Positions 55,714-64,000 of a DNA stretch of 64,000 nt are shown one piece after another. Made by a program: the position numbers and the translations under genes. The stretch comes from Acinetobacter dispersus. Lineage in GTDB: Bacteria > Pseudomonadota > Gammaproteobacteria > Pseudomonadales > Moraxellaceae. The number at the start of each line of letters is the position of its first letter. The first letter of the stretch is position 1. The notes under the pieces are model-generated. The model made no database searches. It worked only from the letters and a program-made list of their open reading frames with translations, and was not told the DNA's origin. The stretch spans positions 248,001 to 312,000 of the forward strand of contig NZ_CP041970.1 of assembly GCF_009884975.1 (NCBI RefSeq), read 5' to 3'.

Positions 55714-56145
55714 ATGACTATTCTAAATATTCAATCTATTTTTTCAAATTTGTCTTTTTATCAAGAGCATTATCTCGAAATTATTCAAGATTCAGCGCAA
55801 TATTACACGCCCGTTGAACATTCATTTATAAATACTTTCCCGTTTAAGCAACAAGCCTTGTATCTGGGTGATTTACTGCAATTATGGTTTGGTAATAAGT
55901 GGAAAATTCAAACAGCTAAAGATCTACTCACACAAAAAAATACATTGACTGTCGACGAGCATGCACCTTTATATTTATTTCAACTTGGTGGTGAATTATT
56001 TTTAGGCGCAAACACTGCTTTGGCTTGGTCTGTGGCAGAGCAAAAGGTTGTTTCAGTACAAGTGAAAAGCATTTGGCAATACGCAGTATTCAGTCATTTA
56101 TGTATTCGACCAAAAAACTTTCAAGCGAATAAGGCCATTGCATAG
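55714..56145 (+). CDS. Uncharacterised 143-aa protein
   Basis: I do not recognise this protein. It starts MTILNIQSIFSNLSFYQEHYLEII and contains a central KQQALYLGDLLQLWFGNKWKIQTAKDLLTQ helix and a C-terminal WSVAEQKVVSVQVKSIWQY. It looks cytosolic, with no signal or membrane segment. GGAGG lies 5 nt before the ATG at 55714, which decides the start. The same frame stays open back to a TTG at 55603 and would give 180 aa, so a longer form is possible. Confidence 0.65.
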   Translation: MTILNIQSIFSNLSFYQEHYLEIIQDSAQYYTPVEHSFINTFPFKQQALYLGDLLQLWFGNKWKIQTAKDLLTQKNTLTVDEHAPLYLFQLGGELFLGANTALAWSVAEQKVVSVQVKSIWQYAVFSHLCIRPKNFQANKAIA

Positions 56146-56181
56146 GGCTATGATGAAATAGCCCATTTGCTTAATCTGTGC

Positions 56182-56619
56182 TTATGGGCGAATGATCATG
56201 CAGGTTGCGGTTGCATGGGCATAAAGTTTGCCATCTGCATCGACAATCTTACCTTCAGAAATACCTAAATTTTTACTGATATTGATCATACTGCCTGTCG
56301 CTGTGAGTTTTTGATTCTTAGGAATAGGGCGACACATTTTAATATTTAGATCAATAGTGCCATAACCGACGCCTGCTTCTAAAAGCGTATGAACAGCACA
56401 GCCTGTCACTGAATCAAGTACGGTTGCAGCAAAGCCCCCATGTACTCCACCTAAGGGATTAAGGTGACGTTGATCTGCTTGAACTTCAAATTTGATAAAT
56501 CCTTCTGCAACTTCTACAGGTTGCATCGGAATAGTTTCACTAATACTGGCAGGTGGAATTTTCCCTTCACACATCGCGGTTAAAAACTCAAGTCCATTCA
56601 TTTCTTTCGGGTGTTTCAT
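56182..56619 (-). CDS. PaaI-type hotdog thioesterase
   Basis: This 145-aa protein has the hotdog fold of acyl-CoA thioesterases. The signature is NPLGGVHGGFAATVLDSVTGCAV with the GGVHGG loop and a following Asp as likely catalytic residue, then GTIDLNIKMCRPIP and a late GKLYAHATATCMI strand. It probably hydrolyses aromatic or short-chain acyl-CoA. It is monocistronic, and the substrate is not predictable from context. Confidence 0.9.
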   Translation of the reverse strand: MKHPKEMNGLEFLTAMCEGKIPPASISETIPMQPVEVAEGFIKFEVQADQRHLNPLGGVHGGFAATVLDSVTGCAVHTLLEAGVGYGTIDLNIKMCRPIPKNQKLTATGSMINISKNLGISEGKIVDADGKLYAHATATCMIIRP

Positions 56620-56800
56620 GTTTTTTCCTATATGGTTCTAAAAAGGAACTTATGTATAACGTAGTCTTTCCATCAGAGACTGTCAATACAGTTCATCGAT
56701 CCATATCATGTTTTACAAATTATTGATTGCAGCATGCTTGCTTTGTTTTATGCTAACGATAATTCATAAATAACAATTTTGAATAAAAGGTAAATTTATA

Positions 56801-57220
56801 ATGAAAGGACAGTGTGTTTGTGGTGAAACCACATTTGAAGTCGAATTAAGTAATCATGATGTACATGCCTGTCACTGTTCGATTTGTCGTCGACAGACCA
56901 GTGGTGTGATTATGACGATTGATGTTAAACAGGGCAGCTTAAAATTTTTAAAACAAGATCATCTCTCTGTTTATAACTCATCGGCTTGGGGTGAGCGGGG
57001 ATTCTGTAGTGCCTGTGGTACCAATTTGTTTTGGCGGACTAAAGATCAGAATTATTGCAATATCAATGCATTTGCATTGAATGAGTCGCCACAAGACTTA
57101 AAGCTTGATTTAGAAATCTATATTGATTGTAAGCCTGAGTTCTATGCTTTTCAAAATTCGACCAAGAAGATGACAGAAGCTGAGGTCGTTGCACTTTTTA
57201 GTGGTGAATCTGCGGAATAG
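56801..57220 (+). CDS. GFA/CENP-V family zinc protein
   Basis: This 139-aa protein of the glutathione-dependent formaldehyde-activating-like family has the zinc cysteines CVCG near residue 7, CHCSICRRQTSG (about 27-38) and CSACGTNLFW (about 71-80). The family binds zinc through these Cys residues. Actual formaldehyde activation is proven for few members, so the reaction is unknown here. An AAAGG site precedes the ATG. A terminator follows. Confidence 0.88.
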   Translation: MKGQCVCGETTFEVELSNHDVHACHCSICRRQTSGVIMTIDVKQGSLKFLKQDHLSVYNSSAWGERGFCSACGTNLFWRTKDQNYCNINAFALNESPQDLKLDLEIYIDCKPEFYAFQNSTKKMTEAEVVALFSGESAE

Positions 57221-57270
57221 TGTCGCTTGTAGGAAATTCTAATTGTATTGAAGATTTTGATTTAAGAGAT

Positions 57271-57306
57271 AAAAAAAGAAGCTTCATTGAGAAGCTTCTT
57301 TTTTTA
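57271..57306. terminator. Bidirectional terminator between GFA gene and aspC
   Basis: AAAAAAAGAAGCTTC, an ATTGA loop and GAAGCTTCTTTTTTT form a symmetrical stem between the convergent genes. Confidence 0.92.
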
Positions 57307-57317
57307 TTGTGGAAAAA

Positions 57318-58553
57318 TTATTTCGCAGCTTTTTCTGCTGCAATCGATGCAATTGCGGCATCAACGCCTTCAATTGAATCAGCTGCTTTTTTAATACGTG
57401 CTAAAGCATCAACTAAAACTTCGTCAGCAGTCGCATAAGAGATACGCATAAAACCGCCTAAACCAAATGCATCACCAGGAACAACAGCAACACCTGTTTC
57501 TTCCAGTAACCATTCAGAGAATTCTGTGCAAGATTTTAAGCCTTTGGCACGAATCAATGGACGGATGTTGGCATAGGCATAGAAAGCACCATCAGCAGGA
57601 AGACAAGAAATTCCTTTGATGTCATTCAAACCGCTCACAACGAGATCATGACGACGTTTAAACGCTTCAATCATTGGCTCAAGTACATCTTGTGGGCCAT
57701 TCAATGCTGCTTCAGCTGCAACTTGCGAAATCGAAGTTGGGTTTGAAGTTGATTGTGATTGGATTTTTTTCATCGCACCAATGATTTTTGCAGGGCCTGC
57801 TGCATAACCGATACGCCAGCCTGTCATTGCGTAGGCTTTAGATACGCCATTTAAAACAATGGTACGGTCATATAAGTCTGGTGCAACAGTCGCGATATTG
57901 TAGAACTCATCTTCCCAACGAATTGGTTCATACATGTCATCAGAAGCAACAAATACTTGTGGGTGACGACGTAACACTTCTGCCAAAGCTTCTAACTCTG
58001 CTTTGGTGTAGATCATACCTGTTGGGTTTGAAGGGCTGTTTAATACCACTAGACGTGTATTTGGTGTGATTGCCGCTTCTAACTGTTCTGGTGTGATTTT
58101 GAAGCGTTGTTCTTCACCACATTTCACGATGACAGGTGTGCCTTCAGCAATAATCACCATATCTGGATAGCTTACCCAGAAAGGTGCAGGGATGATCACT
58201 TCATCACCTTTGTTTAACAAAGCAAGTGCCAAGTTAAAGAAACTTTGCTTACCGCCACAAGACACGAGAATCTGGTTGGCTTGATAATCTAAATTATTAT
58301 CGCGTTTGAATTTCGCAATAATTGCTTTTTTTAAGCTTGGAGTACCGTCTACAGCTGTATATTTTGTAAAGCCTTTATTAATCGCTTCAATTGCAGCATC
58401 TTTGATGTGTTGAGGGGTATCAAAGTCTGGTTCGCCTGCACCTAAACCAATCACGTTTTTACCAGCAGCTTTAAGCTCAGCGGCTTTATTGGTCACTGCA
58501 AGTGTAGGGGACGGTTTGATGGCATTGACACGATCAGAGAGACGTACGTCCAC
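57318..58553 (-). CDS. Aspartate aminotransferase (class I, subgroup I-gamma type)
   Basis: This 411-aa PLP enzyme exchanges amino groups between aspartate and 2-oxoglutarate. The motifs are VIGLGAGEPDFDTP, NSPSNPTGMIYT, ASDDMYEPIRW and the PLP lysine in LNGVSKAYAMTGWRIGY near residue 240, with Arg in GFMRISYA near the end. This is the Thermus/Rhizobium-like branch rather than E. coli AspC. It could also act on aromatic or prephenate substrates. It ends in a short Ala-rich extension. Confidence 0.93.
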   Translation of the reverse strand: MDVRLSDRVNAIKPSPTLAVTNKAAELKAAGKNVIGLGAGEPDFDTPQHIKDAAIEAINKGFTKYTAVDGTPSLKKAIIAKFKRDNNLDYQANQILVSCGGKQSFFNLALALLNKGDEVIIPAPFWVSYPDMVIIAEGTPVIVKCGEEQRFKITPEQLEAAITPNTRLVVLNSPSNPTGMIYTKAELEALAEVLRRHPQVFVASDDMYEPIRWEDEFYNIATVAPDLYDRTIVLNGVSKAYAMTGWRIGYAAGPAKIIGAMKKIQSQSTSNPTSISQVAAEAALNGPQDVLEPMIEAFKRRHDLVVSGLNDIKGISCLPADGAFYAYANIRPLIRAKGLKSCTEFSEWLLEETGVAVVPGDAFGLGGFMRISYATADEVLVDALARIKKAADSIEGVDAAIASIAAEKAAK

Positions 58554-58767
58554 GGCATTATTCCTTCTTATGGGATTAAAAAATAAAAAGCAGGTTATCT
58601 TAGCCTAAATCGACTTCTTTGTGGCTGAAACTTGCCAGAATCGCATAAAAAGTTACTAAATTTTAAGCATTAGAATCATTGTGTTTTTTTACATATTTTA
58701 TTTTTATCAAAAGCGCAAAAATCTATTACAATATGCGGCTAGAAATCTAGATTTCGAGAGAATTCCA

Positions 58768-58947
58768 ATGAGTACCCAACAACCTAAAGCCAAAAAAGCT
58801 TTGGTGAAATTGCCTTTTCCAATGCCATCTGCTCAGGATGATGCTGAGGATGCAACGCATAATCAGGTTCGTCCAAAACCTGAACAATATGCTGATCGCA
58901 CTTGGATGCCACCACGCGGTACACGTCGTTCGATGGGTAAGCGTTAA
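58768..58947 (+). CDS. Small conserved-looking basic protein (59 aa)
   Basis: This 59-aa protein starts MSTQQPKAKKALVKLPFPMPS, is rich in Pro, Lys and Arg and ends WMPPRGTRRSMGKR. GAGAG lies 6-7 nt before the ATG. It has no membrane span. I do not recognise the family. A dedicated terminator and a good ribosome site support it as a real gene, and the basic tail suggests nucleic-acid or ribosome contact, which is speculation. Confidence 0.7.
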   Translation: MSTQQPKAKKALVKLPFPMPSAQDDAEDATHNQVRPKPEQYADRTWMPPRGTRRSMGKR

Positions 58948-58948
58948 T

Positions 58949-58981
58949 AAAAAAGCCAATCAATCTGATTGGCTTTTTTTT
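58949..58981. terminator. Bidirectional terminator
   Basis: AAAAAAGCCAATCA and TGATTGGCTTTTTTTT form a strong stem between the small gene and the convergent macrodomain-like gene. Confidence 0.93.
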
Positions 58982-58985
58982 CTTA

Positions 58986-59780
58986 TTAATGGCGGTTTAA
59001 TGGGTGTTGTATTTTTAGTTCGCCACGCCAAAGTTTGAGAAAATCGTACTCATCAATATCATACAGTTCCATCAAGGCAATAATCACACTCACAAAGGTC
59101 ATGGCACCTTCAGCGTTGTTATGAAAGTTGAAAATTTTGCCATTGAGCTTGCCTAAAATATCGTTGATTTCATGTTCACGACCGCGACCATAACGATCAC
59201 GTGGGTACAGCTCTTCATTTAAAACAACCAAAGCAATGGCTTTTTCAGCTGCGGTTAACTGAGTTTGATCGAGTGCTTCTTCGAAAGACTCGTAGCCATG
59301 ATCGAAATAGAAAATGACTTTATCTGAAATAAAAGCATGTACCGCATCAGCAGTTAGGTCTGGAAATTGTGAAACAGCATCTTCTTCGATATAGGGACGA
59401 AAAGATTCTGGAAAAATCACATTGGAGTGAATGCCTTTAAATAATGGGGCGATTTCAGATACTTTATAACCTGCAATACCACAGCCTAATGCCGTTAAAA
59501 AGTATTTCATTTTAGGGTGGTGTTTTGCGTAGACTTTAAAGTCCTCGACATAATGCTCAATCTGAGCCAATGGCATTTGTTGTAGATGTTCATTCAGTGT
59601 TGGAATCGCAAAAGTTTGCCCAGCCCAACCACGACCAACACCTTTGACCGCTGCAAAGTGTTGTGCCGCGACACGGGCCGCACCGCTGTCATGTATCCCT
59701 GCTAAATTACTACCAAAAACAAAGACCGTATCTTCTGGGAGTTCCGTTACGATTGTTTCATCGTGATATTGGTAAGTCAT
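58986..59780 (-). CDS. Macrodomain-like protein
   Basis: This 264-aa protein has an N-terminal half that resembles ADP-ribose-binding macrodomains: VFVFGSNLAGIHDSGAARVAA with the GxHxxGAA loop, WAGQTFAIPT, and FLTALGCGIAGYKVSEIAPLF in place of the phosphate loop. The C-terminal half (about 140-264) is helical with no family I can name. Similar stand-alone proteins occur in phages and bacteria. It may hydrolyse or bind ADP-ribose derivatives. It is monocistronic. Confidence 0.75.
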   Translation of the reverse strand: MTYQYHDETIVTELPEDTVFVFGSNLAGIHDSGAARVAAQHFAAVKGVGRGWAGQTFAIPTLNEHLQQMPLAQIEHYVEDFKVYAKHHPKMKYFLTALGCGIAGYKVSEIAPLFKGIHSNVIFPESFRPYIEEDAVSQFPDLTADAVHAFISDKVIFYFDHGYESFEEALDQTQLTAAEKAIALVVLNEELYPRDRYGRGREHEINDILGKLNGKIFNFHNNAEGAMTFVSVIIALMELYDIDEYDFLKLWRGELKIQHPLNRH

Positions 59781-60214
59781 ATTCTTATCATTGAAATCGA
59801 GTATAAGTCCATGTTGCAGTTGATTGTGTAGCGGGTCAAGTCTTGCTTGAGATTAATTTATTTAAGGTATGTTTCTGAGTGACGCTATTCCAATGACGAT
59901 TAGATTCAAGTATGGCTAATCACTAAAATATATATCATGGCTTTCTTGGCAGAGTCTTTGATACTGTGATGTATTGTCTAAGAGTTATAATTAACAATTG
60001 ATATCAAAACGAGATTGAAATTTAACCCCATTCTGTTAAGTTTTTTAGGTTTATAAGTATAAATTGCGCGCTTTTTTAAAGACTAGGGTAATCTCTTGAT
60101 TTGACTGTGTTGGAAATTGCATAACAATTCAAAAGTATCATTAGACTTTAAAAAGCAGTTTGTTGCCCCCATTAAAAAGTGAAAATAGCCATCCAATCAG
60201 TTGAGTATCTCTAT
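59781..60214. other. 434-bp intergenic region before uvrB
   Basis: This AT-rich region has no supported ORF, RNA gene or strong hairpin. A TTGACT hexamer about 110 bp before uvrB is the only -35-like element noticed. I found no clear palindrome of the TTGAAAA...TTTTCAA type used by the Acinetobacter DNA-damage repressor UmuDAb. Confidence 0.5.
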
Positions 60215-62239
60215 ATGAGCGAAAACCAACCTTTTGAGTTAGTCACCAATTATCAACCTGCGGGCGATCAACCTCAGGCGATTGAAAAATTGGTTAGTGG
60301 TATTGACCAAGGTTTTCGTAATCAATTACTGCTTGGGGTAACAGGATCGGGTAAAACCTATACCATGGCCAATGTGATTGCTCAGACACAACGTCCAACG
60401 ATTGTCATGGCACATAACAAGACCCTTGCAGCACAGCTTTATGGTGAATTCAAGGCATTCTTCCCGAATAATGCGGTTGAGTATTTCGTCAGTTATTACG
60501 ATTACTATCAGCCCGAGGCGTATGTGCCTTCGTCAGATACCTTTATCGAAAAAGATTCGGCTATTAATGATCACATTGACCAAATGCGCCTTTCGGCAAC
60601 ACGTGCGCTGTTAGAGCGTCGTGATGCGATTATTGTTGCTTCGGTTTCTGCAATCTACGGTTTGGGTGATCCAAATGCCTATATGCAGATGCTATTGCAT
60701 ATCGTACAAGGTGATCGTGTTAGTCGCGATGAGATCATTCGTCGTTTAGTAGAGATGCAATATACCCGTAATGAACTGGAGTTCTTACGGGGTACTTATC
60801 GTATCCGTGGAGAAATTATTGATATTTTCCCTGCGGAATCGGATAAAGACGCGATACGGGTCGAATTATTTGACGATGAAGTCGATTCGATTCGCTGGTT
60901 TGATCCTTTGACTGGAAAATTGGTGCGTAAAGTGCCGCGTGTGACCATTTATCCAAAGAGTCACTATGTGACCCCGAAAGACCATTTAACCCGAGCTATT
61001 GATACCATTCGAGATGAGTTGAAAGATCAGCTTAAATTCTTTAAAGAGCATGACAAGTTATTAGAAGCACAGCGGATTGAACAGCGTACGCGTTATGACT
61101 TAGAGATGATGCAGCAATTGGGTTATACCAATGGTATTGAAAACTACTCGCGCCATCTTTCGGGTCGTACCGCAGGTGAAGCACCACCAACTTTATTTGA
61201 TTATATTCCTGAAGATGCTTTGCTGATCATTGATGAATCGCATGTAACCGTTCCTCAAATTGGAGCGATGTATAAAGGCGACCGTTCACGTAAAGAAAAC
61301 TTGGTGAATTATGGTTTCCGCTTACCAAGTGCTTTGGATAACCGTCCAATGAAATTTGAAGAGTGGGAGCGGATTGTTCCAACCACGGTCTTTGTCAGCG
61401 CAACGCCTGCACATTATGAATTGGAAAAGTCAGAGCAAATTGTTGAGCAAGTGGTACGTCCAACAGGTTTGATTGATCCTGAAATTGAAGTACGTCCAGT
61501 ATTAACCCAAGTGGATGATGTGCTTTCTGAAATTAATATTCGTAAGCAACTCAACGAGCGAGTATTGGTTACGACCTTAACTAAACGGATGGCTGAGGAT
61601 TTAACCTCATATCTTAAAGAGTATGGCGTTAAAGTGGCCTATCTGCATTCGGATATCGATACGGTTGAGCGCGTCAAAATTATTCACGAACTACGTACTG
61701 GTGTACATGATGTGCTGGTTGGGATTAACTTGCTGCGTGAAGGTCTGGATATGCCGGAAGTGTCTTTGGTTGCAATCTTAGATGCAGATAAAGAAGGTTT
61801 CTTGCGTTCAGAACGTTCATTGATCCAAACCATTGGTCGTGCAGCACGTAATGTCAAAGGTAAAGCGATTTTATATGCCGATCGTATTACTGATTCAATG
61901 CGTAAAGCGATGGATGAAACAGATCGCCGTCGTAATAAACAAATTGAATTTAATGAATTACATGGTATTACCCCACGTAGTGCGGTGCGCCAAACCATCA
62001 AGGAAATCGATACGGGTGAAGTACTCAGTGATGATGAAATTGATGAAAAAGTGCTTGAGCAAGCACAGGCGATCAGTGCAGATGAGCAGCATTTATTATC
62101 TGATCCAAAACTGTTTGCAAAGCATATTGGCAAACTGGAAAAGGAAATGCTAAAAGCCTCGAAAGAGCTCCAGTTTGAACAAGCTGCAAGATTACGCGAT
62201 GAGATTGTCCGTCTTAAAGCACATATGTTGCAGTCATAA
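60215..62239 (+). CDS. uvrB: Excinuclease ABC subunit B
   Basis: UvrB is the damage-verifying helicase-like subunit of nucleotide excision repair. The 674-aa protein equals the E. coli length. Walker [11 protein letters not shown] lies near residue 40, the beta-hairpin region [16 protein letters not shown] near 340, motif [14 protein letters not shown], and the C-terminal UVR domain [23 protein letters not shown] that binds UvrC. The ATG at 60215 ([10 protein letters not shown]) is preferred over an in-frame GTG at 60179. It is transcribed alone. Confidence 0.97.
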   Translation: MSENQPFELVTNYQPAGDQPQAIEKLVSGIDQGFRNQLLLGVTGSGKTYTMANVIAQTQRPTIVMAHNKTLAAQLYGEFKAFFPNNAVEYFVSYYDYYQPEAYVPSSDTFIEKDSAINDHIDQMRLSATRALLERRDAIIVASVSAIYGLGDPNAYMQMLLHIVQGDRVSRDEIIRRLVEMQYTRNELEFLRGTYRIRGEIIDIFPAESDKDAIRVELFDDEVDSIRWFDPLTGKLVRKVPRVTIYPKSHYVTPKDHLTRAIDTIRDELKDQLKFFKEHDKLLEAQRIEQRTRYDLEMMQQLGYTNGIENYSRHLSGRTAGEAPPTLFDYIPEDALLIIDESHVTVPQIGAMYKGDRSRKENLVNYGFRLPSALDNRPMKFEEWERIVPTTVFVSATPAHYELEKSEQIVEQVVRPTGLIDPEIEVRPVLTQVDDVLSEINIRKQLNERVLVTTLTKRMAEDLTSYLKEYGVKVAYLHSDIDTVERVKIIHELRTGVHDVLVGINLLREGLDMPEVSLVAILDADKEGFLRSERSLIQTIGRAARNVKGKAILYADRITDSMRKAMDETDRRRNKQIEFNELHGITPRSAVRQTIKEIDTGEVLSDDEIDEKVLEQAQAISADEQHLLSDPKLFAKHIGKLEKEMLKASKELQFEQAARLRDEIVRLKAHMLQS

Positions 62240-62246
62240 TCAAACA

Positions 62247-62359
62247 GAGAAATCCTCAAAAGGGATACATATCGCAACAGTTTTTGTTCACAAAGTAAGC
62301 TATTTTAAATTGCTAACTATATGACTATTGATAACAAATTACTGTTTTGAGGATTTCTC
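62247..62359 (+). promoter_or_regulatory. 15-bp inverted repeat spanning the blc leader
   Basis: GAGAAATCCTCAAAA (62247-62261) and TTTTGAGGATTTCTC (62345-62359) are exact complements 83 bases apart. The second arm contains the GAGG ribosome site and ends immediately before the blc ATG. In RNA starting upstream, the stem would hide the translation start. No T-run follows, so it is not a terminator. Confidence 0.7.
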
Positions 62360-62944
62360 ATGCCTTTTATTAAAAATTTCCCGAAAGCGAGTTGGCGCCT
62401 TGCAAAGATTGCGATTGGTGGGGCTGTCTTAACTGGGTTGGCTGTTGGAACGATTGCTTATGCACAAGCAAAACCGTTACCGACAGTCGATAAAGTTGAA
62501 CTCGATAAGTATTTGGGAGTTTGGTACGAAGTCGCGCGAAAACCGATGTTTTTTGAGCGTAAGTGCGCTTATAACGTCACTGCGACTTATACCTTCAATG
62601 AAAATGGCAATATTGTTGTTGATAACAAGTGTTATGACAGTGAAGGCAACGTACAGCAAAGTGTAGGTGAAGCTTTTGTTGCCAATGCACCATTTAATAG
62701 TAAATTGCGGGTAAGTTTTTTGCCTGAGGTTGTGCGTTGGGTCCCTGTGATCCGTGGTGATTACTGGATTTTAAAACTTGATGCTGATTATCAAACTGTA
62801 CTGGTTGGAGAACCGCGCCGTAAATATTTATGGGTACTTTCACGGATACCTAATCCCAAAAAAGAAATTATTCATGAATATTTAAATTACGCTAAATCAT
62901 TAGGTTATGATATTAGTGACGTGATTTACCCTGAACATCATTAA
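62360..62944 (+). CDS. blc: Bacterial lipocalin (Blc-like)
   Basis: This 194-aa lipocalin has the first conserved block LGVWYEVARKPMFFERKC (GxW motif), the second NKCYDSEGNVQQSVGEAF, the TLVGEPRRKYLW-like strand and the family ending RIPNPKKEIIHEYL. The N-terminus is a long hydrophobic signal or anchor (IGGAVLTGLAVGTIAYAQA) without a lipobox Cys, unlike E. coli Blc, so it may be periplasmic. It probably binds lysophospholipids or fatty acids. Translation may be controlled by the inverted repeat over its start. Confidence 0.92.
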   Translation: MPFIKNFPKASWRLAKIAIGGAVLTGLAVGTIAYAQAKPLPTVDKVELDKYLGVWYEVARKPMFFERKCAYNVTATYTFNENGNIVVDNKCYDSEGNVQQSVGEAFVANAPFNSKLRVSFLPEVVRWVPVIRGDYWILKLDADYQTVLVGEPRRKYLWVLSRIPNPKKEIIHEYLNYAKSLGYDISDVIYPEHH

Positions 62945-62967
62945 AGAAATACGATATACTGAATAAG

Positions 62968-62990
62968 AACCATGCTTGCATGGTTTTTTT
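62968..62990 (+). terminator. Terminator of blc
   Basis: AACCATGC, TT and GCATGGTTTTTTT form a compact terminator 24 bp past the stop. Confidence 0.92.
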
Positions 62991-63051
62991 AATTCCAAAT
63001 AGTGGATAAATCACGTATTTTGGAAGATTCCCCCAAAATTAGAGGCCAAAA

Positions 63052-63996
63052 ATGTTTAAAGGAATTGCTTATTCAGTTTTGGCTTCAGTTACTTTTGGGG
63101 TTTTGTACTTTTATACCCAATTGCTTGGTGCATTTGATAGTGAACAAACCTTTGGTTGGCGGATTATTGCGACCTTGCCCGTTTTAACGCTATTTATGTG
63201 GTTCAGCGGTGACTTGAGTCATATCAAACACATATTTAAAAGAATTGTCGCGCAGCCCTCATTGTTACTACTTTTAATCATCACCTCGGTGCTGACATCC
63301 GCGCAGTTATGGCTGTTTTTGTGGGCACCTATGCATGGTCGTGGATTACAAGTCTCATTGGGATATTTCCTATTACCTCTGGTTTTGGTATTGGCTGGAA
63401 GTATCCTATATGGTGAAAAGCTTTCAAAGTTGCAGTACGTTGCAGTGTTACTCGCAGCATTTGGTGTAGGGCATGAGATATGGCGTTTGGGCAGCATTGC
63501 TTGGGAAACAGCCTTTGTTGCTTTGGGCTACGCAGCTTATTTTATTCTTCGCAAAAAGATTCAAACTGATAATTTAGGTGGGTTTTGGTGGGATCTTTTA
63601 CTGATTCTTCCAGTTGCGATTTTCTTTACCCAAACAGGGGATACACCTTATCTCAAGTTTTTAGAACATCCGAGTCTGATCTTGGTGGTGATAGGGCTAG
63701 GTTTGCTCAGTGCCATTGGTTTGGGGAGTTATATTCTTGCGAGTCGCTATTTACCTTTAATTATTTTCGGTTTACTGGGTTATTTAGAACCTGTTTTGTT
63801 GGCTTTGGTCTCTTTGCTGATTGGAGAAAAAATCGGTGCGGATGAATGGTTAACCTATATTCCGATTTGGCTGGCGGTGTTGGTACTGGTGATTGAAGGG
63901 GCAATGCATTTGTACCAACAGAGAAAGCGTAAGCAACATTTAGAATTGAACTTAAAACAGTATTCGCAACGGGTGAGGGACGATAAGTTGGATTGA
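63052..63996 (+). CDS. rarD: RarD-type EamA-family transporter
   Basis: This 314-aa membrane protein of the drug/metabolite transporter superfamily has ten hydrophobic helices in two EamA halves. The blocks GVLYFYTQLLGAFDSEQTFGWR, LQVSLGYFLLPLVLVLAGSILYGEKLS and LASRYLPLIIFGLLGYLEPVLL follow RarD, named for chloramphenicol sensitivity. A basic C-terminal tail (YQQRKRKQ) follows. The substrate is unknown. The gene ends four bases before the window end. Confidence 0.9.
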   Translation: MFKGIAYSVLASVTFGVLYFYTQLLGAFDSEQTFGWRIIATLPVLTLFMWFSGDLSHIKHIFKRIVAQPSLLLLLIITSVLTSAQLWLFLWAPMHGRGLQVSLGYFLLPLVLVLAGSILYGEKLSKLQYVAVLLAAFGVGHEIWRLGSIAWETAFVALGYAAYFILRKKIQTDNLGGFWWDLLLILPVAIFFTQTGDTPYLKFLEHPSLILVVIGLGLLSAIGLGSYILASRYLPLIIFGLLGYLEPVLLALVSLLIGEKIGADEWLTYIPIWLAVLVLVIEGAMHLYQQRKRKQHLELNLKQYSQRVRDDKLD

Positions 63997-64000
63997 TACG

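Noticed and set aside
59781..60214. DNA-damage operator before uvrB
   Set aside because: No convincing palindrome of the UmuDAb type was found in the region, so no site is called.

Overview
The window is chromosomal DNA from a gammaproteobacterium that is almost certainly an Acinetobacter (Moraxellaceae). I infer this from the A+T-rich composition, the fused rnhA-dnaQ gene, the pepP-ubiH-visC, rsmI-lpoA-yraN-dolP, nudC-fimL, pyrC-rnt and trpDC neighbourhoods, and the style of the proteins. The species cannot be fixed by eye. There is no rRNA operon, CRISPR array, prophage, intact IS element or conjugative gene. Most of the window is core housekeeping sequence with a few accessory patches.

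Layout. 0-4.3 kb: pepP and two ubiquinone flavin hydroxylases. 4.4-5.9 kb: a SutA-like RNA polymerase-binding protein and a divergent MerR-type (Cd/Pb class) regulator/CDF exporter pair. 5.9-9.8 kb: rsmI, a short LpoA-like protein, yraN, a DolP-like BON lipoprotein and an alpha/beta hydrolase. 9.9-11.1 kb: an unrecognised protein with a decayed 5' paralogue fragment beside it. 11.2-15.1 kb: nudC, fimL and the RNase HI/DNA Pol III epsilon fusion. 15.6-24.7 kb: an unusually long MltD with eight LysM repeats, followed 6 bp later by yejA and then yejBEF. 24.8-31.2 kb: an old-yellow-enzyme oxidoreductase, a DUF2726 protein, tRNA-Glu, rnt, pyrC, a diguanylate cyclase and an L,D-transpeptidase. 31.7-38.6 kb: hemE, DUF817, DUF3015 and DUF4105 proteins, a cupin, folE, an Smr protein and an AT-rich orphan. 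38.7-48.8 kb: trpC and trpD, then a TonB receptor, a secreted M1 aminopeptidase and the cystine carrier tcyP, then trpG. 49.0-52.4 kb: glnA with a clear sigma-54/NtrC control region, ubiC and ubiA. 52.4-59.8 kb: a lipoprotein hydrolase, small membrane and secreted proteins, a second DUF2726 gene, two identical tRNA-Asn genes, a thioesterase, a GFA protein, aspC and a macrodomain-like protein. 59.8-64 kb: uvrB, blc and rarD.

How the parts work together. Ubiquinone synthesis appears twice (ubiH/visC and ubiC/ubiA). Cell-wall turnover appears as LpoA-like, MltD plus Yej import, and an L,D-transpeptidase. Nitrogen, amino-acid and peptide metabolism appears as glnA, trp, tcyP, TonB receptor plus aminopeptidase, and aspC.

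The most striking non-genic signal is a dispersed family of imperfect palindromic elements (1550-1817, 15382-15585, 31283-31548). Their terminal inverted repeats are about 20-30 bp, their arms covary, and their flanks contain TA. They look like a MITE-type repeat. Other signals worth checking are two NtrC-like sites exactly 30 bp apart upstream of a sigma-54 promoter at glnA, a 15-bp inverted repeat that would hide the blc ribosome-binding site, and a structured spacer inside yejAB.
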